Of a stretch of DNA of 64,000 bases, positions 25,018 through 34,682 are shown piece by piece. How positions within the stretch are numbered: the stretch's first letter is position 1; each line of letters begins with the position of its first letter. Both the position numbers and the translations under genes were made by a program. The DNA is from Chloroflexota bacterium (GTDB lineage: Bacteria > Chloroflexota > Limnocylindria > Limnocylindrales > CSP1-4): contig JADMIG010000005.1 in NCBI GenBank assembly GCA_015478725.1, positions 62,001 through 126,000 on the forward strand. Direction: 5' to 3'. The notes beneath the pieces are model-generated. The model saw only the letters and a list, made by a program, of their open reading frames with translations, was not told where the DNA came from and made no database searches.

Positions 25018-26421
25018 TTACTGCAGGTCGGTCGCCGGGTGGACCGGCAGCACCACCGGCTGCCGGGGTGGCTGGCTGAAGTCGAAATCGGCGACCAGGT
25101 TGCCCAGGCCGGGCGCGTTCTCGCGGACGTCGGGGCGCGGATCGGGCCGGCCGTCGGTCGCCGGATCCAGGCGTGCCCCGCCGAGGAAGTCGTCCTCGAT
25201 GAACTTCAGGTAGGCGTCGAAGGACAGTGTCTGATGGTCGATGAAGCCGGTTCTGGCGTAGGGGCTGATGACGAGACCTGGGACGCGCAGTCCATACCCG
25301 TTCTGGTCGACCGACGGTGGCACGACGTGATCGTAGAAGCCACCCCAGTCGTCCCAGGTGAGGAAGATCGCGGTGCTCGACCAGTCGGGCCCCTGCATCA
25401 CCGTGTCGATGAGATTCGTGACGTAGCTCTGGCCGGTCGAGATGAGGGCCGGCGGATGCTCGCTGTCCTTGCCGTTCGGGACCACCCAGCTGACCGCCGG
25501 CAGGGTCCCGGCCGCGGCCGACGAGGTGAAGGACGAGATGTCCTGGATGTTTCCCAGCTGGCCGTCCTGGTGGACATCGGTGAAGCCGGGCAACGGGTTC
25601 CAGATCTGGGGAACGCCGACCTTCTGGGGCTGCGGAGCGCAGCTGATCGCGTCGTTCGCACAATCGGGTTGGAACCCCTGATCGAGGTAGTAGCCCCAGC
25701 TGACACCGTGCTGATGGAGGAGGTAGGTGAAGTCGGTCCAGGCATAGGGTTGGGGTCTGGTCACCGTCGGGACGCCCGGCTGGTTGATGTCACTCGAACA
25801 ACTCTGGGGATCGGACGGCACGGTGCACCTGGCGGACCAGGCGGATACCGTGAAGAGATGGGCCGGCAGGCTCCATGAGGCGTCAGGCTCGAACATCGCG
25901 TCCTGGAGCACGAAGTCGTGGGCATATGCCCAGTAGTTGGGGATCTCGCCGCCATCCACGTACCCCATCACGTCGGGCGTGCCTGCGCCCGCGCAGCCCG
26001 GGTTGAATGCGTTCTGGCAGCTCTTCTTCGCCTTCTCCGCCTGAGCCACGAAACCGTCCATCCGCCCGCCGTTCAGATCGGCACTGGCATTGGCCTGGCC
26101 GTGCGGCCCGCCGGCGGTGAGGTCGTGCAGATCATGGAAGGGTCGGTCGCAGCCACCGGTCGCGGGATCCGGCACGCAGGCGGCCGGCACACCGTTCGCC
26201 ATCGGGATGCCGTTGGCGCCGGGGAAGGTCCCGAAGTAGGTGTCGAAGGAGCGGTTCTCCTGCATGATGATCACGACGTGCCTGATCTTCGAGATGCCGT
26301 CGCCGCCCGCTCCCGACGCCGCAGAGGATGCGGGCGGGCTGACGCTCGCGGTACAGGCGGCGGCCATGAGGGCCACGGCCGCCAGCACGATCGAACCTTT
26401 GCCGGGGGCGGATCGAACCAT
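25018..26421 (-). CDS. Secreted phosphoesterase lipoprotein (phospholipase C/acid phosphatase family, PF04185)
   Basis: A 467-residue protein with a lipoprotein signal (AAAC, Cys 23). The phosphoesterase domain opens with the metal-site motif [20 protein letters not shown]. Later blocks are [25 protein letters not shown], the conserved [15 protein letters not shown] and [11 protein letters not shown]. This matches the AcpA/PLC family, metal-dependent hydrolases of phosphomonoesters or phospholipids on the outer face of the membrane. Many extra Cys residues in the middle may form disulfides. A role in phosphate scavenging is plausible; no Pho-type site was seen just upstream. Confidence 0.88.
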   Translation of the reverse strand: MVRSAPGKGSIVLAAVALMAAACTASVSPPASSAASGAGGDGISKIRHVVIIMQENRSFDTYFGTFPGANGIPMANGVPAACVPDPATGGCDRPFHDLHDLTAGGPHGQANASADLNGGRMDGFVAQAEKAKKSCQNAFNPGCAGAGTPDVMGYVDGGEIPNYWAYAHDFVLQDAMFEPDASWSLPAHLFTVSAWSARCTVPSDPQSCSSDINQPGVPTVTRPQPYAWTDFTYLLHQHGVSWGYYLDQGFQPDCANDAISCAPQPQKVGVPQIWNPLPGFTDVHQDGQLGNIQDISSFTSSAAAGTLPAVSWVVPNGKDSEHPPALISTGQSYVTNLIDTVMQGPDWSSTAIFLTWDDWGGFYDHVVPPSVDQNGYGLRVPGLVISPYARTGFIDHQTLSFDAYLKFIEDDFLGGARLDPATDGRPDPRPDVRENAPGLGNLVADFDFSQPPRQPVVLPVHPATDLQ

Positions 26422-26527
26422 GCCGGTGAGGATGGGCCTCTCCTCGACGCCGTCAAGCCGGCAAAGGTCAGGCGGATGTAAGAAACGGCGCCACCTGGCG
26501 AAGCCCGAGCCGGTGCTCCGTCCGTCG

Positions 26528-27646
26528 TCAGGTACCGGGCTCGCCGAGCCCGCCGGGGTTACGGCTGCCGAATGACGGCGCAGCTCGTCCGGGCAGCGGC
26601 GCGGGGATCACATCGGCGTTCGGAGCGCGTTCGGCGTGCCGCGGGGCGACGAGGCCCTGCCGATACGGCTCGACGAGTGGGGCGAGGAGCCGCGCCGAGC
26701 GAGCCGTCGGAGCCCATCGGATGATGAGCCGCACCGCCACGTAGGCCGCGATCGTCGCCGTCGGCAGCCCCACGATCGGCAGGGCGAGGCCCACGGCGAG
26801 GATCGGGTTGACGAGTGGCAACGCGGCGACACTTGCGTACCAGCCGTTGATCGGGACGACGACGATCGTCGCGAGGAAACCTGCCTCGCGCCGGTCGACG
26901 GTGGCGAGGGCGAGGACCGAGACGATGCCGACCACGAGTGCGATCGCCGTCCCGCCGCTGGAGCCTCCACCCGACTCGACCGCATATCTCGCCGCGATCG
27001 TCGGCAGATCGCCCAGGAACGTACCGACGGGAAGGACGGCGATGAGCAGGAGTCCCAGGAGTGCCGTGACTGCGACGGCGCGCCAGCGTCCCTCGCCGAG
27101 GAGGGCGAACCCCATCTGCGGTCGGAGCAGGAGCCCGAGCGGACCGGCGACGCCAAGCATGAGAGCGAGGCTGACGATCGCCGGGTTGCCGTTGAGGATC
27201 CCATGGACGAGCGGCGGAAAGAGGAGCCAGGCCCAGGACAACCCGCACCTCCGAACGATGTACGCCGCGGCGAGCAGGTCGAGCGCGATCCAGAGCGCGA
27301 CGGCCTGCCCTTCGCGGAGGGCGACGAAGGGGGCGAGCAGCGGGAGGACCCACGGCGGCGCGGCGAAGTGAAGGCCGTGGTAAACGGCCTGCCATGGGTC
27401 GCCGCCCTTGAGCCAGGCGACAGCTCCGCGGTAGTAGATATGGGCGTCATTGCCCAGCTGGTATCCGTGATGCATGAGCGGGTGATCGGCGAGGAGCCAG
27501 GCGCCGAGGAGGATGAAGGGTGCCGGCAACCAACGAACGAGGCGATCCCATCGGCGCTGACCGGACCGGGCGTTCGTGGGCTGGCGCGCTCGCCCTATGG
27601 GTTCTCGATCGAGGGAGTCATGGGGGACGGAGGATACCCGGAGCAC
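26528..27646 (-). CDS. Polyprenol-linked mannosyltransferase-like membrane protein (GT87/DUF2029 type)
   Basis: About 372 residues with roughly nine membrane helices. The loop after helix 1 ([22 protein letters not shown]) has the Asp and Tyr pattern of GT-C/GT87 glycosyltransferases, and [20 protein letters not shown] resembles their conserved HxGQ-like segment. It may transfer a sugar from a lipid carrier outside the membrane. The GTG start at 27646 is the only reasonable in-frame start but has no ribosome site, so the N-terminus is uncertain. It diverges from the GNAT gene with a 91-base gap. Confidence 0.65.
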   Translation of the reverse strand: MLRVSSVPHDSLDREPIGRARQPTNARSGQRRWDRLVRWLPAPFILLGAWLLADHPLMHHGYQLGNDAHIYYRGAVAWLKGGDPWQAVYHGLHFAAPPWVLPLLAPFVALREGQAVALWIALDLLAAAYIVRRCGLSWAWLLFPPLVHGILNGNPAIVSLALMLGVAGPLGLLLRPQMGFALLGEGRWRAVAVTALLGLLLIAVLPVGTFLGDLPTIAARYAVESGGGSSGGTAIALVVGIVSVLALATVDRREAGFLATIVVVPINGWYASVAALPLVNPILAVGLALPIVGLPTATIAAYVAVRLIIRWAPTARSARLLAPLVEPYRQGLVAPRHAERAPNADVIPAPLPGRAAPSFGSRNPGGLGEPGT

Positions 27647-27737
27647 GTCGATCGCGCCCCCGACGCCCTCTGGCGCGCGGGACGTCGTCGTCCTGAGCGT
27701 ATGGACACGAGGGAACCGGTGTCGCACCATCGACCGC

Positions 27738-28250
27738 GTGTCGGAGCTCATCCTCGTCGGCCAGCTCGTGCGTCTTCGGCGCGCCGAGCCTGTCGACCGC
27801 ATTCGCCTCGAGGCCATCCTCAGCGAACCGCCCGTCGCCTGATGGTGGAACCCGCCGGGGATCGATGGGGCCGCCGCGGACTGGCTCGCCGACGTCGGCC
27901 AGGTCACATTCGTCATCGAGCGCGCCGGGGCCGTCGTCGGGAGCATCCAGTTCGACGAGGTCACCGACGCCGACTATCGATGCGCGGCCATCGACCTCTT
28001 CCTGACCGCCGTCGCGCAGGGACAGGGCCTCGGCACGGACGCGATCAGGGCGGTCGCCCGCCACCTGTTCGAGGAGCGCGGGCATCACCGCCTGACGATC
28101 GACCCGGCGGCCGCCAACGAGCGGGCGATCCGCGCCTATCGGAAGGTCGGATTCCGCCCCGTCGGCATCATGCGCGAGTACGAACGCGGCGCCGACGGCG
28201 CGTGGCACGACAATCTGCTCATGGACCTGCTCGCCAGGGACCTGACCTGA
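27738..28250 (+). pseudogene. GNAT acetyltransferase interrupted by one in-frame TGA (codon 35)
   Basis: Read through, this frame gives a 170-residue GNAT of the aminoglycoside 6'-N-acetyltransferase-like group. It starts LVGQLVRLRRAEP, has the acetyl-CoA loop AQGQGLGTDAIRAVARHLF, GHHRLTIDPAAANERAIRAY and KVGFRPVGIMREYERG, and ends NLLMDLLARDL. Codon 35 is TGA (27840-27842), exactly where relatives have Arg before the Trp-Trp pair (EPxVA-R-WW). A single C to T change of CGA would explain it. Everything else is intact and no in-frame ATG or GTG restarts translation nearby, so it is a recent pseudogene, a sequencing error or a read-through gene. Confidence 0.8.
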
Positions 28251-28257
28251 CCGCGCA

Positions 28258-28650
28258 TCACGGCGGCGAGCTGGAGACAGGAGCGGTGACCCGGGGCGAC
28301 GGCGCGTAGGTCGCGGAGAGCACGCCGCCGGTCGGATGGACCGCGCGTGGCACGGTCGCGAGCATGAGGGCGAGGAATCCGCCGATCACGAGCACCGCGG
28401 CGGTATCGCGGACGAGCCGTCGTCGCACGTCGTCGAGCACCGGGGCGTCGTCATCGGTCGGGCTGGTCCGAACCGGCGTCGGTCGGGAAGGATCCGCGTG
28501 GGCGATGCGGCCGAGACCGTCGCAACGGTCACCACCGCAGAACCGACCGCGGGACGGGCGCTCTCCCCCGCAGGACCTGCAATAGCCGTGGGGCGCAAGG
28601 GTCCGCGAAGCGGGCGGCTGAGTGCGATCGTCGCGATCGAGGAGCGCCAT
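28258..28650 (-). CDS. Small zinc-ribbon membrane protein (about 130 aa)
   Basis: A hypothetical protein with a cysteine cluster YCRSCGGERPSRGRFCGG and RCDG, spaced like a zinc ribbon, then a charged linker and one membrane helix (TAAVLVIGGFLALMLATVP). A short Ser/Pro-rich tail lies on the far side. ATG 28650 (MALLDRDD) is preferred; the frame continues upstream to 28764, but that would overlap the next gene's repeat and start. It converges on the GNAT gene with a 7-base gap. Function unknown. Confidence 0.5.
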   Translation of the reverse strand: MALLDRDDRTQPPASRTLAPHGYCRSCGGERPSRGRFCGGDRCDGLGRIAHADPSRPTPVRTSPTDDDAPVLDDVRRRLVRDTAAVLVIGGFLALMLATVPRAVHPTGGVLSATYAPSPRVTAPVSSSPP

Positions 28651-28715
28651 GTCGAAGTGACCTTCGGAATGCTTCGGACGGGTCCGCATCGTCGATGCCG
28701 CACGCGGTTCTGTCA

Positions 28716-28747
28716 ATCTACGCTCGTCGACATCTATGCTCGTCGAC
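28716..28747. repeat. 16-bp tandem direct repeat before the start at 28749
   Basis: ATCTACGCTCGTCGAC (28716-28731) is followed directly by ATCTATGCTCGTCGAC (28732-28747), one mismatch in 16. Each contains GTCGAC. The second copy ends one base before the ATG of the next gene, so it covers the place where a ribosome site would lie; no ribosome site is seen. Confidence 0.8.
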
Positions 28748-28748
28748 G

Positions 28749-29795
28749 ATGACTCATAGCGCACTGCGCCGGTTGACGCGCAACGCCGAGGCGGCCCCGC
28801 TCCTCGAGAGCTTCTTCATCGCGGCCGTCGTGTCGTTCCTCGGGATCCGCGGGTTCCTCGCGCTCACGGGCTACCCACGCATCGGATCCGGCGGGATCCA
28901 CGTCGCTCACATGCTGTGGGGCGGCCTGCTCATGCTCCTGGCGCTCATGCTCATGCTCGCGTTCCTCGACCGATCCGTCCGGCACCTCGCGGCGGTGATC
29001 GCCGGTCTGGGCTTCGGCACGTTCATCGACGAGATCGGGAAGTTCGTCACGGCGGACAACGACTACTTCTATCGACCCGCGGTCGCCTTGATCTACGGGC
29101 TGTTCGTCATCGCGTTCTTCGTGGCTCGGACGTTCGTCGGTCGGCGCCGTCTCAGCGCGCACGAAGCACTCGCGAATGCCCTCGACCTGCTGGCGAGAAC
29201 ACCGCATGGGGCGATCGAACCCGACGACCGGACGCGGATCCACCGACTCTTCGAGCTTGCCGACCCGGATGAGCCCCTCGCCCGGCTCGGCAAGCGGTAT
29301 CTCGCCGAGCTGCCGGAGACGACGGAGCGCGGCACCTTGATCGCCACTGCCTACCAGCGACTCGCGAACGGTTATGAGGAGCTCATGGCGAACCCGTGGG
29401 CCGAACGGGCCCTCACCGTCAGCGTCGTCGCGTATACGGCCCTGACGGTCGCAAGCATCGCGCTCCTCGCGACCGCGGTCCCGGCCCGTGGGGCGGCCGA
29501 GACCTCGAGCGTCGCGACGATCGGCCAGATCGGTTCGACGATCGTGGGTGCGGCGTTCGTCGCCCTGGGCATCGTGAGCCTCGCTGACTCGCGATCCGCC
29601 GCCTACCACTGGTTCATGCGCGGCCTGCTCGTGTGGATCCTCATCACCCAGATCTTCGTCTTCTACAGCTCGCAACTCGCGGGCCTCGGAGGGCTGGCCA
29701 TCAACCTCGTGGCCTACGGCAGCCTCCGATTCGCGCTCAGCCGAGAGATCGTCGCTGGACGACGGCCACAAGGCACCGCCGTTCGCCACGGATGA
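28749..29795 (+). CDS. Hypothetical integral membrane protein
   Basis: A 348-residue protein with eight or so predicted helices. A first block of four has GGIHVAHMLWGGLLMLLALM and GFGTFIDEIGKFVTADNDYF. A soluble middle of about 110 residues (helical, PDDRTRIHRLFELADPDEPL) follows, then a second block of four. The motif FIDEIGKF is conserved-looking, and I have seen this layout in uncharacterised bacterial membrane proteins, but no function is known to me. The start is ATG 28749, directly after a tandem repeat and without a ribosome site, so a leaderless or upstream start is possible. Confidence 0.75.
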   Translation: MTHSALRRLTRNAEAAPLLESFFIAAVVSFLGIRGFLALTGYPRIGSGGIHVAHMLWGGLLMLLALMLMLAFLDRSVRHLAAVIAGLGFGTFIDEIGKFVTADNDYFYRPAVALIYGLFVIAFFVARTFVGRRRLSAHEALANALDLLARTPHGAIEPDDRTRIHRLFELADPDEPLARLGKRYLAELPETTERGTLIATAYQRLANGYEELMANPWAERALTVSVVAYTALTVASIALLATAVPARGAAETSSVATIGQIGSTIVGAAFVALGIVSLADSRSAAYHWFMRGLLVWILITQIFVFYSSQLAGLGGLAINLVAYGSLRFALSREIVAGRRPQGTAVRHG

Positions 29796-29828
29796 GGACG
29801 CGGAGGACCCGCATCTCGAGAGCCGGGA

Positions 29829-30254
29829 CTACCCGCTGGATCCACCACCTGCGTCGCCGGGCGAACCATCGGCGTCGCCGACGATCGCCTCCGCCTCGAT
29901 CTCCACCTTCCAGCGTGGATCGAGCAGGCCGGCGACGACGATCATCGTGCTCGCCGGGCGGATCTCGCCGAAGACCTCCCCGTGAGCGCGGCCGATCGCC
30001 TCCCAGTCGTCACGGTGAACGAGGTACGTCCGCGTCCGGACCACGTCCGCGGGATGCCCGCCGAGCTCGGCCAGCGCGGCGAGGATGATGGTGAGGCAGC
30101 GGCGCGCCTGGTCGGCCGGGTCCGGATCGACGGATCCGTCTGGCCACACCGGCGCCGTGCCGCTGACGAGGACCCGCTCGCCGACCCGCACCGCCCGGCT
30201 GAACCCCACGCGAGGCTCGAACGGCGATCCGGACGACACCCGGCTGCGCTCCAT
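29829..30254 (-). CDS. RidA family protein (YjgF/YER057c/UK114)
   Basis: A 141-residue RidA-type protein with GERVLVSGTAPVWPDGSV, then DQARRCLTIILAALAELGGH, VVRTRTYLVHRDDWEAIG and a final VEIEAEAIVG. Arg in TRTYL and the late Glu are the substrate-contact residues in RidA. The family hydrolyses reactive enamine/imine intermediates or acts as chorismatase-like enzymes; the RxxG variant here cannot be assigned further. ATG 30254 gives the usual length. It converges with the membrane-protein gene (33-base gap). Confidence 0.88.
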   Translation of the reverse strand: MERSRVSSGSPFEPRVGFSRAVRVGERVLVSGTAPVWPDGSVDPDPADQARRCLTIILAALAELGGHPADVVRTRTYLVHRDDWEAIGRAHGEVFGEIRPASTMIVVAGLLDPRWKVEIEAEAIVGDADGSPGDAGGGSSG

Positions 30255-30382
30255 GGCCGCCAGCGTAGCAGCGAACGGACCGCCGAGCGTCGGACGGCCG
30301 AGGACGCGGGACGGCCAGCGAACGGACCGTCCCGCGTGCGTTCGTCGATTGGACAGGTCAGCGCGCCGACCCGAAGTCGACC

Positions 30383-30688
30383 TCAACGCCGCCCCGGTGG
30401 GTAGGTCGCGCGAAGCCGTTGGATCTCGGCCGCCGCGGCCGCCTTGGTCGTGAAGCTCCGTTCCACCTGGTACTGACCCTTGCCGGTCATCTTCTCGCGC
30501 TCGACTGCGTAGCCCTTGAAGCCGTGGGCGCCGAGCCAGGCCACATACGTGTGGGCCACGGTCGGCAGGGTGAAGTTCCCGGCCATCGCCTCATATCGCG
30601 GGCTGGCCGCGAGCACGGACGCAGCGAGGACGGGGGTGGCGAGGGCGCCGAGTGCGATGCCGGCGGCGATCCGTCGGGTGTTGCCCAT
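30383..30688 (-). CDS. Small exported hypothetical protein (101 aa)
   Basis: The N-terminus is a signal peptide (RRIAAGIALGALATPVLAAS). The mature part of about 75 residues has GFKGYAVEREKMTGKGQYQV and ERSFTTKAAAAAEIQRLRAT, alternating strand and helix, loosely like a SPOR-type fold. No family is assigned. ATG 30688 is preceded by AGAGGGGATC. It lies opposite the response-regulator-type repeats at 30765 and may be controlled from there. Confidence 0.6.
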   Translation of the reverse strand: MGNTRRIAAGIALGALATPVLAASVLAASPRYEAMAGNFTLPTVAHTYVAWLGAHGFKGYAVEREKMTGKGQYQVERSFTTKAAAAAEIQRLRATYPPGRR

Positions 30689-30764
30689 GATCGATCCCCT
30701 CTGGATGCAGTGGACTGGTCAGCGGGCATGTCCCGGACCTGTTCTCCACCTTCGACCGTCTTCA

Positions 30765-30808
30765 TGAATCCCCGGTGAAGCGCCGATTCACGGTGGCTTC
30801 ACGGGCGG
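30765..30808. promoter_or_regulatory. Four contiguous 11-bp operator units (OmpR/PhoB-type)
   Basis: TGAATCCCCGG, TGAAGCGCCGA, TTCACGGTGGC, TTCACGGGCGG run end to end: a TGAA direct repeat with 11-base spacing, then a second pair in the opposite orientation (TTCAC x2). Eleven-base direct repeats are the usual footprint of dimers of winged-helix response regulators. The array lies between the divergent genes at 30688 and 30826, 18 bases before the latter's ATG. A related pair occurs at 34683. Confidence 0.6.
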
Positions 30809-30825
30809 CACCCTACGGTGGCCCG

Positions 30826-32562
30826 ATGCGGACGCTGAACAACGACGTGACCAGCCGGCGCGTCGGCGCGTGGGTCGCCGATCGATGGGCACGCCCACAT
30901 CCAGGTCTCGCCGGGATCGCGGTCGCCATCGCCGTCTTCGACCTCATCGTCGTCGGTGGTGGGCTCGACCAGCTCCAGGCGACACTCGGAGCGATGGGGT
31001 TCGACCCGGACCGGGCGCGGTTGCTCGTCGCCCTGGTGACGGCCGGCGCGACGGCCACCGGAGCGGGCTTCGCGAGTCGCCGATGGACATGGGGGGTCCT
31101 TGCGAGCGTCGCGACGGTGGCCGCCTGCTTCGGCCCGACCTTCGTCGGCGAGACGCGGATCGCCATCGCGTCGCCCGCCCACGATTTCGATCCACTGGGC
31201 TGGGCCGTCGCCGCGTTCAGTCTCCTGACGGCGGCGACCGTCGTCGGCTGGGTGACAGCAACGCTCGGGATCCATGTCCGGTCCGGCCTGGGTGAACTCA
31301 CGGCGGCCATCGCGACGGTGAGGGCCGATCGGTCGCGCCGATCCATCGCGGGGCGCGCGGCGGTGCGGGCCATCGCGGTGATCGTGAGCCTCGCGATCGC
31401 GGTACCGGCCATCGGCGACATGGTCAACTTCAGCCCGGACATCGCGATGCACCACGGCCCGCCGACCGTCCCGGGACTCGTGACCGCTCCCGGGCGCGGT
31501 GGTGCCGGTGGCGGGCTCGCCGGCGTCGGAGCCCTGATGCGTGACGCCCTCGCCGGAATCGCCGTCCCCGGCGTCGCCGTCGTTCCCGGCGCCGTCATTG
31601 CCGGCAACGCCCTGCCAGGCGTTGGCGCAGCACCCGTCGCAATCCCGACACTCGACCCCTCGATGGTTGCCGGCCCCGTGCCGGGATCAGGCGTGACGGC
31701 CGGTGCGGTCTCCCTCGAAGCGCCATGGGCGAGCCATGCGCCGAGCGGCGCCGGCCGGGTCGTCACGGTCGGGTTCCCCGCTCCATGGATCGGCGGCATC
31801 TTCCCGACGGCCCTGGTGGACGTCTATCTGCCGCCGGGCTATGACGCCTCGGCCACGAGGCGCTATCCCGTCGTCTACTCCGCGCCGTGGGCGCTGGCAC
31901 CGTGGGACAAGGGCACCGGTTTCCGAGGCCTGCTCGACCGACTCGTCACCTCCGGCGCGCTGCCTCCCGCACTGTTCGTCTTCGCCTCGCAGTTCGGCGC
32001 GCTCTATCCGAGCAGCGAATGCACGAACTCGTACGACGGGCGCCAGTGGTTCGAGCGCTACATCGTCGGGACGGTCGTCCCCTACGTGGACGCCCACTAC
32101 CGGACGGTGCCACGGCCGGCGGGCCGCTCGCTCCTCGGGTTCTCCGAAGGCGCCTACTGCGCGGCATCGCTCCTCGTCCGCCACCCGGACGTGTTCGGCC
32201 AGGCCGCGGCCCTGAGCGGCTACTACCAGGCGGGCCTCCGATCCGCCGCGACCCCGGCCGCCTGGCGTGTGTTCGGTGGGGACGCCGCTCGTCTCGCGGC
32301 CGCCTCGCCGGCGCTCGTCGTGGGGACCCTGCCGGCCGCCGCCCGGAAATCGCTGTTCATCGTCCTCGAGGCGCAGCCGAACGACCCACTGTTCGGAGCC
32401 GAATACGCGAGGTTCGCGACCGCCCTCAGCGGCGCCGGGATCGCCCACGCCACGATCCCGATCCTCGGCGTGGGACATTCATGGTCCGCGGTCCGGACCA
32501 CCCTCGAGTCGGTGCTCCGCCTCCTCGCCGAGCGTCAGGTCCGGATGGGCGTCGCCTTCTAG
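30826..32562 (+). CDS. Membrane-anchored Esterase-D/antigen-85-like alpha/beta hydrolase
   Basis: About 578 residues. The N-terminal part has four membrane helices (FDLIVVGGGLDQL region to VVGWVTATLGI), then a fifth followed by the motif IGDMVNFSPD. A low-complexity Ala/Gly/Val/Pro segment links to a C-terminal esterase domain: VDVYLPPGYDASATRRYPVV, nucleophile Ser in LLGFSEGAYCA (GFSEG elbow), and a late His in GVGHSW. It belongs with enterochelin-esterase/mycolyltransferase-like enzymes, active outside the membrane; the substrate is unknown. ATG 30826 was chosen because the upstream GTG (30775) lies inside the operator array. It is a clear paralogue of the gene at 62770. Confidence 0.8.
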   Translation: MRTLNNDVTSRRVGAWVADRWARPHPGLAGIAVAIAVFDLIVVGGGLDQLQATLGAMGFDPDRARLLVALVTAGATATGAGFASRRWTWGVLASVATVAACFGPTFVGETRIAIASPAHDFDPLGWAVAAFSLLTAATVVGWVTATLGIHVRSGLGELTAAIATVRADRSRRSIAGRAAVRAIAVIVSLAIAVPAIGDMVNFSPDIAMHHGPPTVPGLVTAPGRGGAGGGLAGVGALMRDALAGIAVPGVAVVPGAVIAGNALPGVGAAPVAIPTLDPSMVAGPVPGSGVTAGAVSLEAPWASHAPSGAGRVVTVGFPAPWIGGIFPTALVDVYLPPGYDASATRRYPVVYSAPWALAPWDKGTGFRGLLDRLVTSGALPPALFVFASQFGALYPSSECTNSYDGRQWFERYIVGTVVPYVDAHYRTVPRPAGRSLLGFSEGAYCAASLLVRHPDVFGQAAALSGYYQAGLRSAATPAAWRVFGGDAARLAAASPALVVGTLPAAARKSLFIVLEAQPNDPLFGAEYARFATALSGAGIAHATIPILGVGHSWSAVRTTLESVLRLLAERQVRMGVAF

Positions 32563-32910
32563 CCGTGATCGCCGGACACGTCGTTGACGAGGATGCCCAT
32601 CGGATCGAGCCCTCCGTCCCAGGGTTCCGGCAGATGGCCATCAGGCGGGCACTGGTCTGCAGGTCGGTGACAGGTGGCCCTCACCCGGGCATCTGGCAGG
32701 ATCGACGTGCCGACCCGGCCCGCTCCACGCTCAGGTCTACGAGCGCCCCGTGGAGAGTCGGTGACCAACGCCCGCCTGGGGGTCATCTGGCACGAACGGC
32801 ATGCCGCGCGGTACCCCGTCCGATGGAACCGGAGCCGGCAGAAGCCGGGCGGGCCTGCGCTGTCGACCACGTCCGCGGGGATCACGGCGAGTGTTCCCCG
32901 GACCCCGGGA
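32563..32910. other. Intergenic region, no gene recognised
   Basis: About 350 bases between convergent genes. Frames of about 100 codons exist on both strands but show no family resemblance and only GC-driven composition. No repeat, terminator or RNA was seen. Confidence 0.5.
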
Positions 32911-34533
32911 TCAGGCGGCCGGCCCGTCGCCGAGCCGATCGAAAAGGTTGCTCGTCATGATCCCCACCCGCCGATCGAGCGGGGTGACGTAGCCTCGCCA
33001 CGCCCGGGCACCGAAGTCATCGAGCGCCCACGACCATTGGAACGTCCCCGCCGCGAACACCGTCGCCCCCGAGTCGGCGGTGTACATGGTCGCCGTGTGG
33101 ATCGGTGGACTCTGGACATTCCCGGAGCCGTCCGGGTCCGTCCCGACGGCTTCGACCCGGCCGCGAGCGAGGAGAATCGTGCCCGGAGGAGCCAGCTTCG
33201 GGAAGAACGTGTCGTACTCCTGCCCCACGAGGCGCTGAATCCGGTCGCCGTCGCGAAGACCGGTGCCCGCGTAGAGCCAGTGACCGGCGTTCCGGACGAC
33301 CCACGGGCCAGGCGTCCGGACGACGTGGCCGTACATCTGGCCGATGATCGCCGCCTCCGGATCGGAGACCGGGGCCTCGCGCCATCGACATGTCGCGAGC
33401 GTCGGATCGGTCTTCGTCAGCGGGTCGCGGCTGGCGGACTTGTAGCAGGTGATCCGTCGCGACGACCCGCTCGGGGCGTCACCGAGGCGGACCTGCCAGT
33501 AGATCTCGTTGGCCGACAGGAAGGCGACATTCGTGCCGGACGCGATGAGGCCCGCCAGGGTCGAGCGCATCGGGCGTGACCAGTATTCGTGATGGCCGGC
33601 GAACACGATGAGCCGGCGACCCTGGAAGACCTCCGGATGCAGGGCGAGATCGACATCGGCGACGTACTCCACGTCGCGACCCATGCGCTCCTGCCAGCGG
33701 ATGAACTGGAGCTCCCAGTTGAACAGGAAGCCCGCTCCCCGGGCGCGGTCGTACGGGCGGTCGAAGCCCACGGTCACCGCCGCTCGGGTGCCGGACGGCA
33801 TCCGCGCCCCGTATGAGTTGTACGAGTAGAGGCTCTTTCCGCCCCAGCCGTTGTAGGCCTGGTAGGTCATCGCGGCGTGCACGAAGAGGATGGGCGCGCG
33901 CCCATTCGGCGCGGACGGGTCGACGCTCGGCCGCACGACGAACGGGACGTATCCCACGCCGCCGGCCGGTCCCGTGAGCGCCGCGACGTGCATCCCGCTC
34001 ACCCACGACGGGTCGACTTTCAGCTGGACGGACGGGTCCCAGCCCGCTTCGACCAGGCCCGTGGCCGAGTCCGGAGCGGGCCGCAGGCGCGGAACCGTGG
34101 CGACCCCGCGATCCACCCGGAGGAGGCGCGCTCCCGTTCCGCCGTACCACCCGAGGCGGTACCAGGAGACATCGACGGGAGCGCCGTCCGCGCCGACATG
34201 GAGCGAGAAGGACTCGCCGGGGGCCACCGATGTACGCGACGTGTAGCCCTCGGCGGGAACCGGGCCTCCGAGACCGAGGAGCCAGCCCGTCGTGCCACGC
34301 CGACGGTTCTCCCGCCGCACCGGATAGTCGGGCCGGCGCGCCGGCGACGACGTCGGGACCGGCGCGGGTGACGTGATCGCCGCCCCGGTCGCCTTCGGCC
34401 CGGCCACGGTGCCACCTCGCCCCGCCAGTTTCGAGGACACGGGCGGGATCAGGCCGACGGACCCGCAGGCGGCCAGGGCGACCGATGTGAGCGCGGCCGC
34501 GCCGGTGCGGAGGAATCGTCGTCGGCTGACCAA
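32911..34533 (-). CDS. Tat-exported lipoprotein, N,N-dimethylformamidase beta-subunit-like domain
   Basis: 540 residues from TTG 34533. The N-terminus VSRRRFLRTGAAALTSVALA is a twin-arginine signal ending in lipobox AAC (Cys 23). After a Pro/Ser linker comes a beta domain (YTSRTSVAPGESFSLHVG) and then blocks of the dimethylformamidase large-subunit C-terminal family: YQAYNGWGGKSLYSYN, FNWELQFIRWQERMG, VFAGHHEYWSRPMR and VAFLSANEIYWQVR. Homologues are often secreted and uncharacterised; amidase activity should not be assumed. The TatA gene at 41021 fits the export route. The frame extends to 34587 with no added homology. Confidence 0.78.
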   Translation of the reverse strand: MVSRRRFLRTGAAALTSVALAACGSVGLIPPVSSKLAGRGGTVAGPKATGAAITSPAPVPTSSPARRPDYPVRRENRRRGTTGWLLGLGGPVPAEGYTSRTSVAPGESFSLHVGADGAPVDVSWYRLGWYGGTGARLLRVDRGVATVPRLRPAPDSATGLVEAGWDPSVQLKVDPSWVSGMHVAALTGPAGGVGYVPFVVRPSVDPSAPNGRAPILFVHAAMTYQAYNGWGGKSLYSYNSYGARMPSGTRAAVTVGFDRPYDRARGAGFLFNWELQFIRWQERMGRDVEYVADVDLALHPEVFQGRRLIVFAGHHEYWSRPMRSTLAGLIASGTNVAFLSANEIYWQVRLGDAPSGSSRRITCYKSASRDPLTKTDPTLATCRWREAPVSDPEAAIIGQMYGHVVRTPGPWVVRNAGHWLYAGTGLRDGDRIQRLVGQEYDTFFPKLAPPGTILLARGRVEAVGTDPDGSGNVQSPPIHTATMYTADSGATVFAAGTFQWSWALDDFGARAWRGYVTPLDRRVGIMTSNLFDRLGDGPAA

Positions 34534-34682
34534 GATGTCTCTCTTTCTGGGCGTCGGTCCGGGCCCGGGCGGGCCTGACGCAGGCACGCGAGGACCGACC
34601 GTAGCAGGTGCTGCGCCGGACGTCAGCGGATCGATCGACAGCCGGCCGGATCCGGCTCAGATGCAGCATGGGTCCGCGTATG

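Noticed and set aside
27738-28250. Genome-wide UGA recoding to explain the GNAT stop
   Set aside because: Many intact genes in this window end at TGA with homology stopping there, so TGA is a normal stop codon.
32563-32910. Frames of about 100 codons on both strands between convergent genes
   Set aside because: No ribosome site, no motif and composition typical of random GC-rich DNA.
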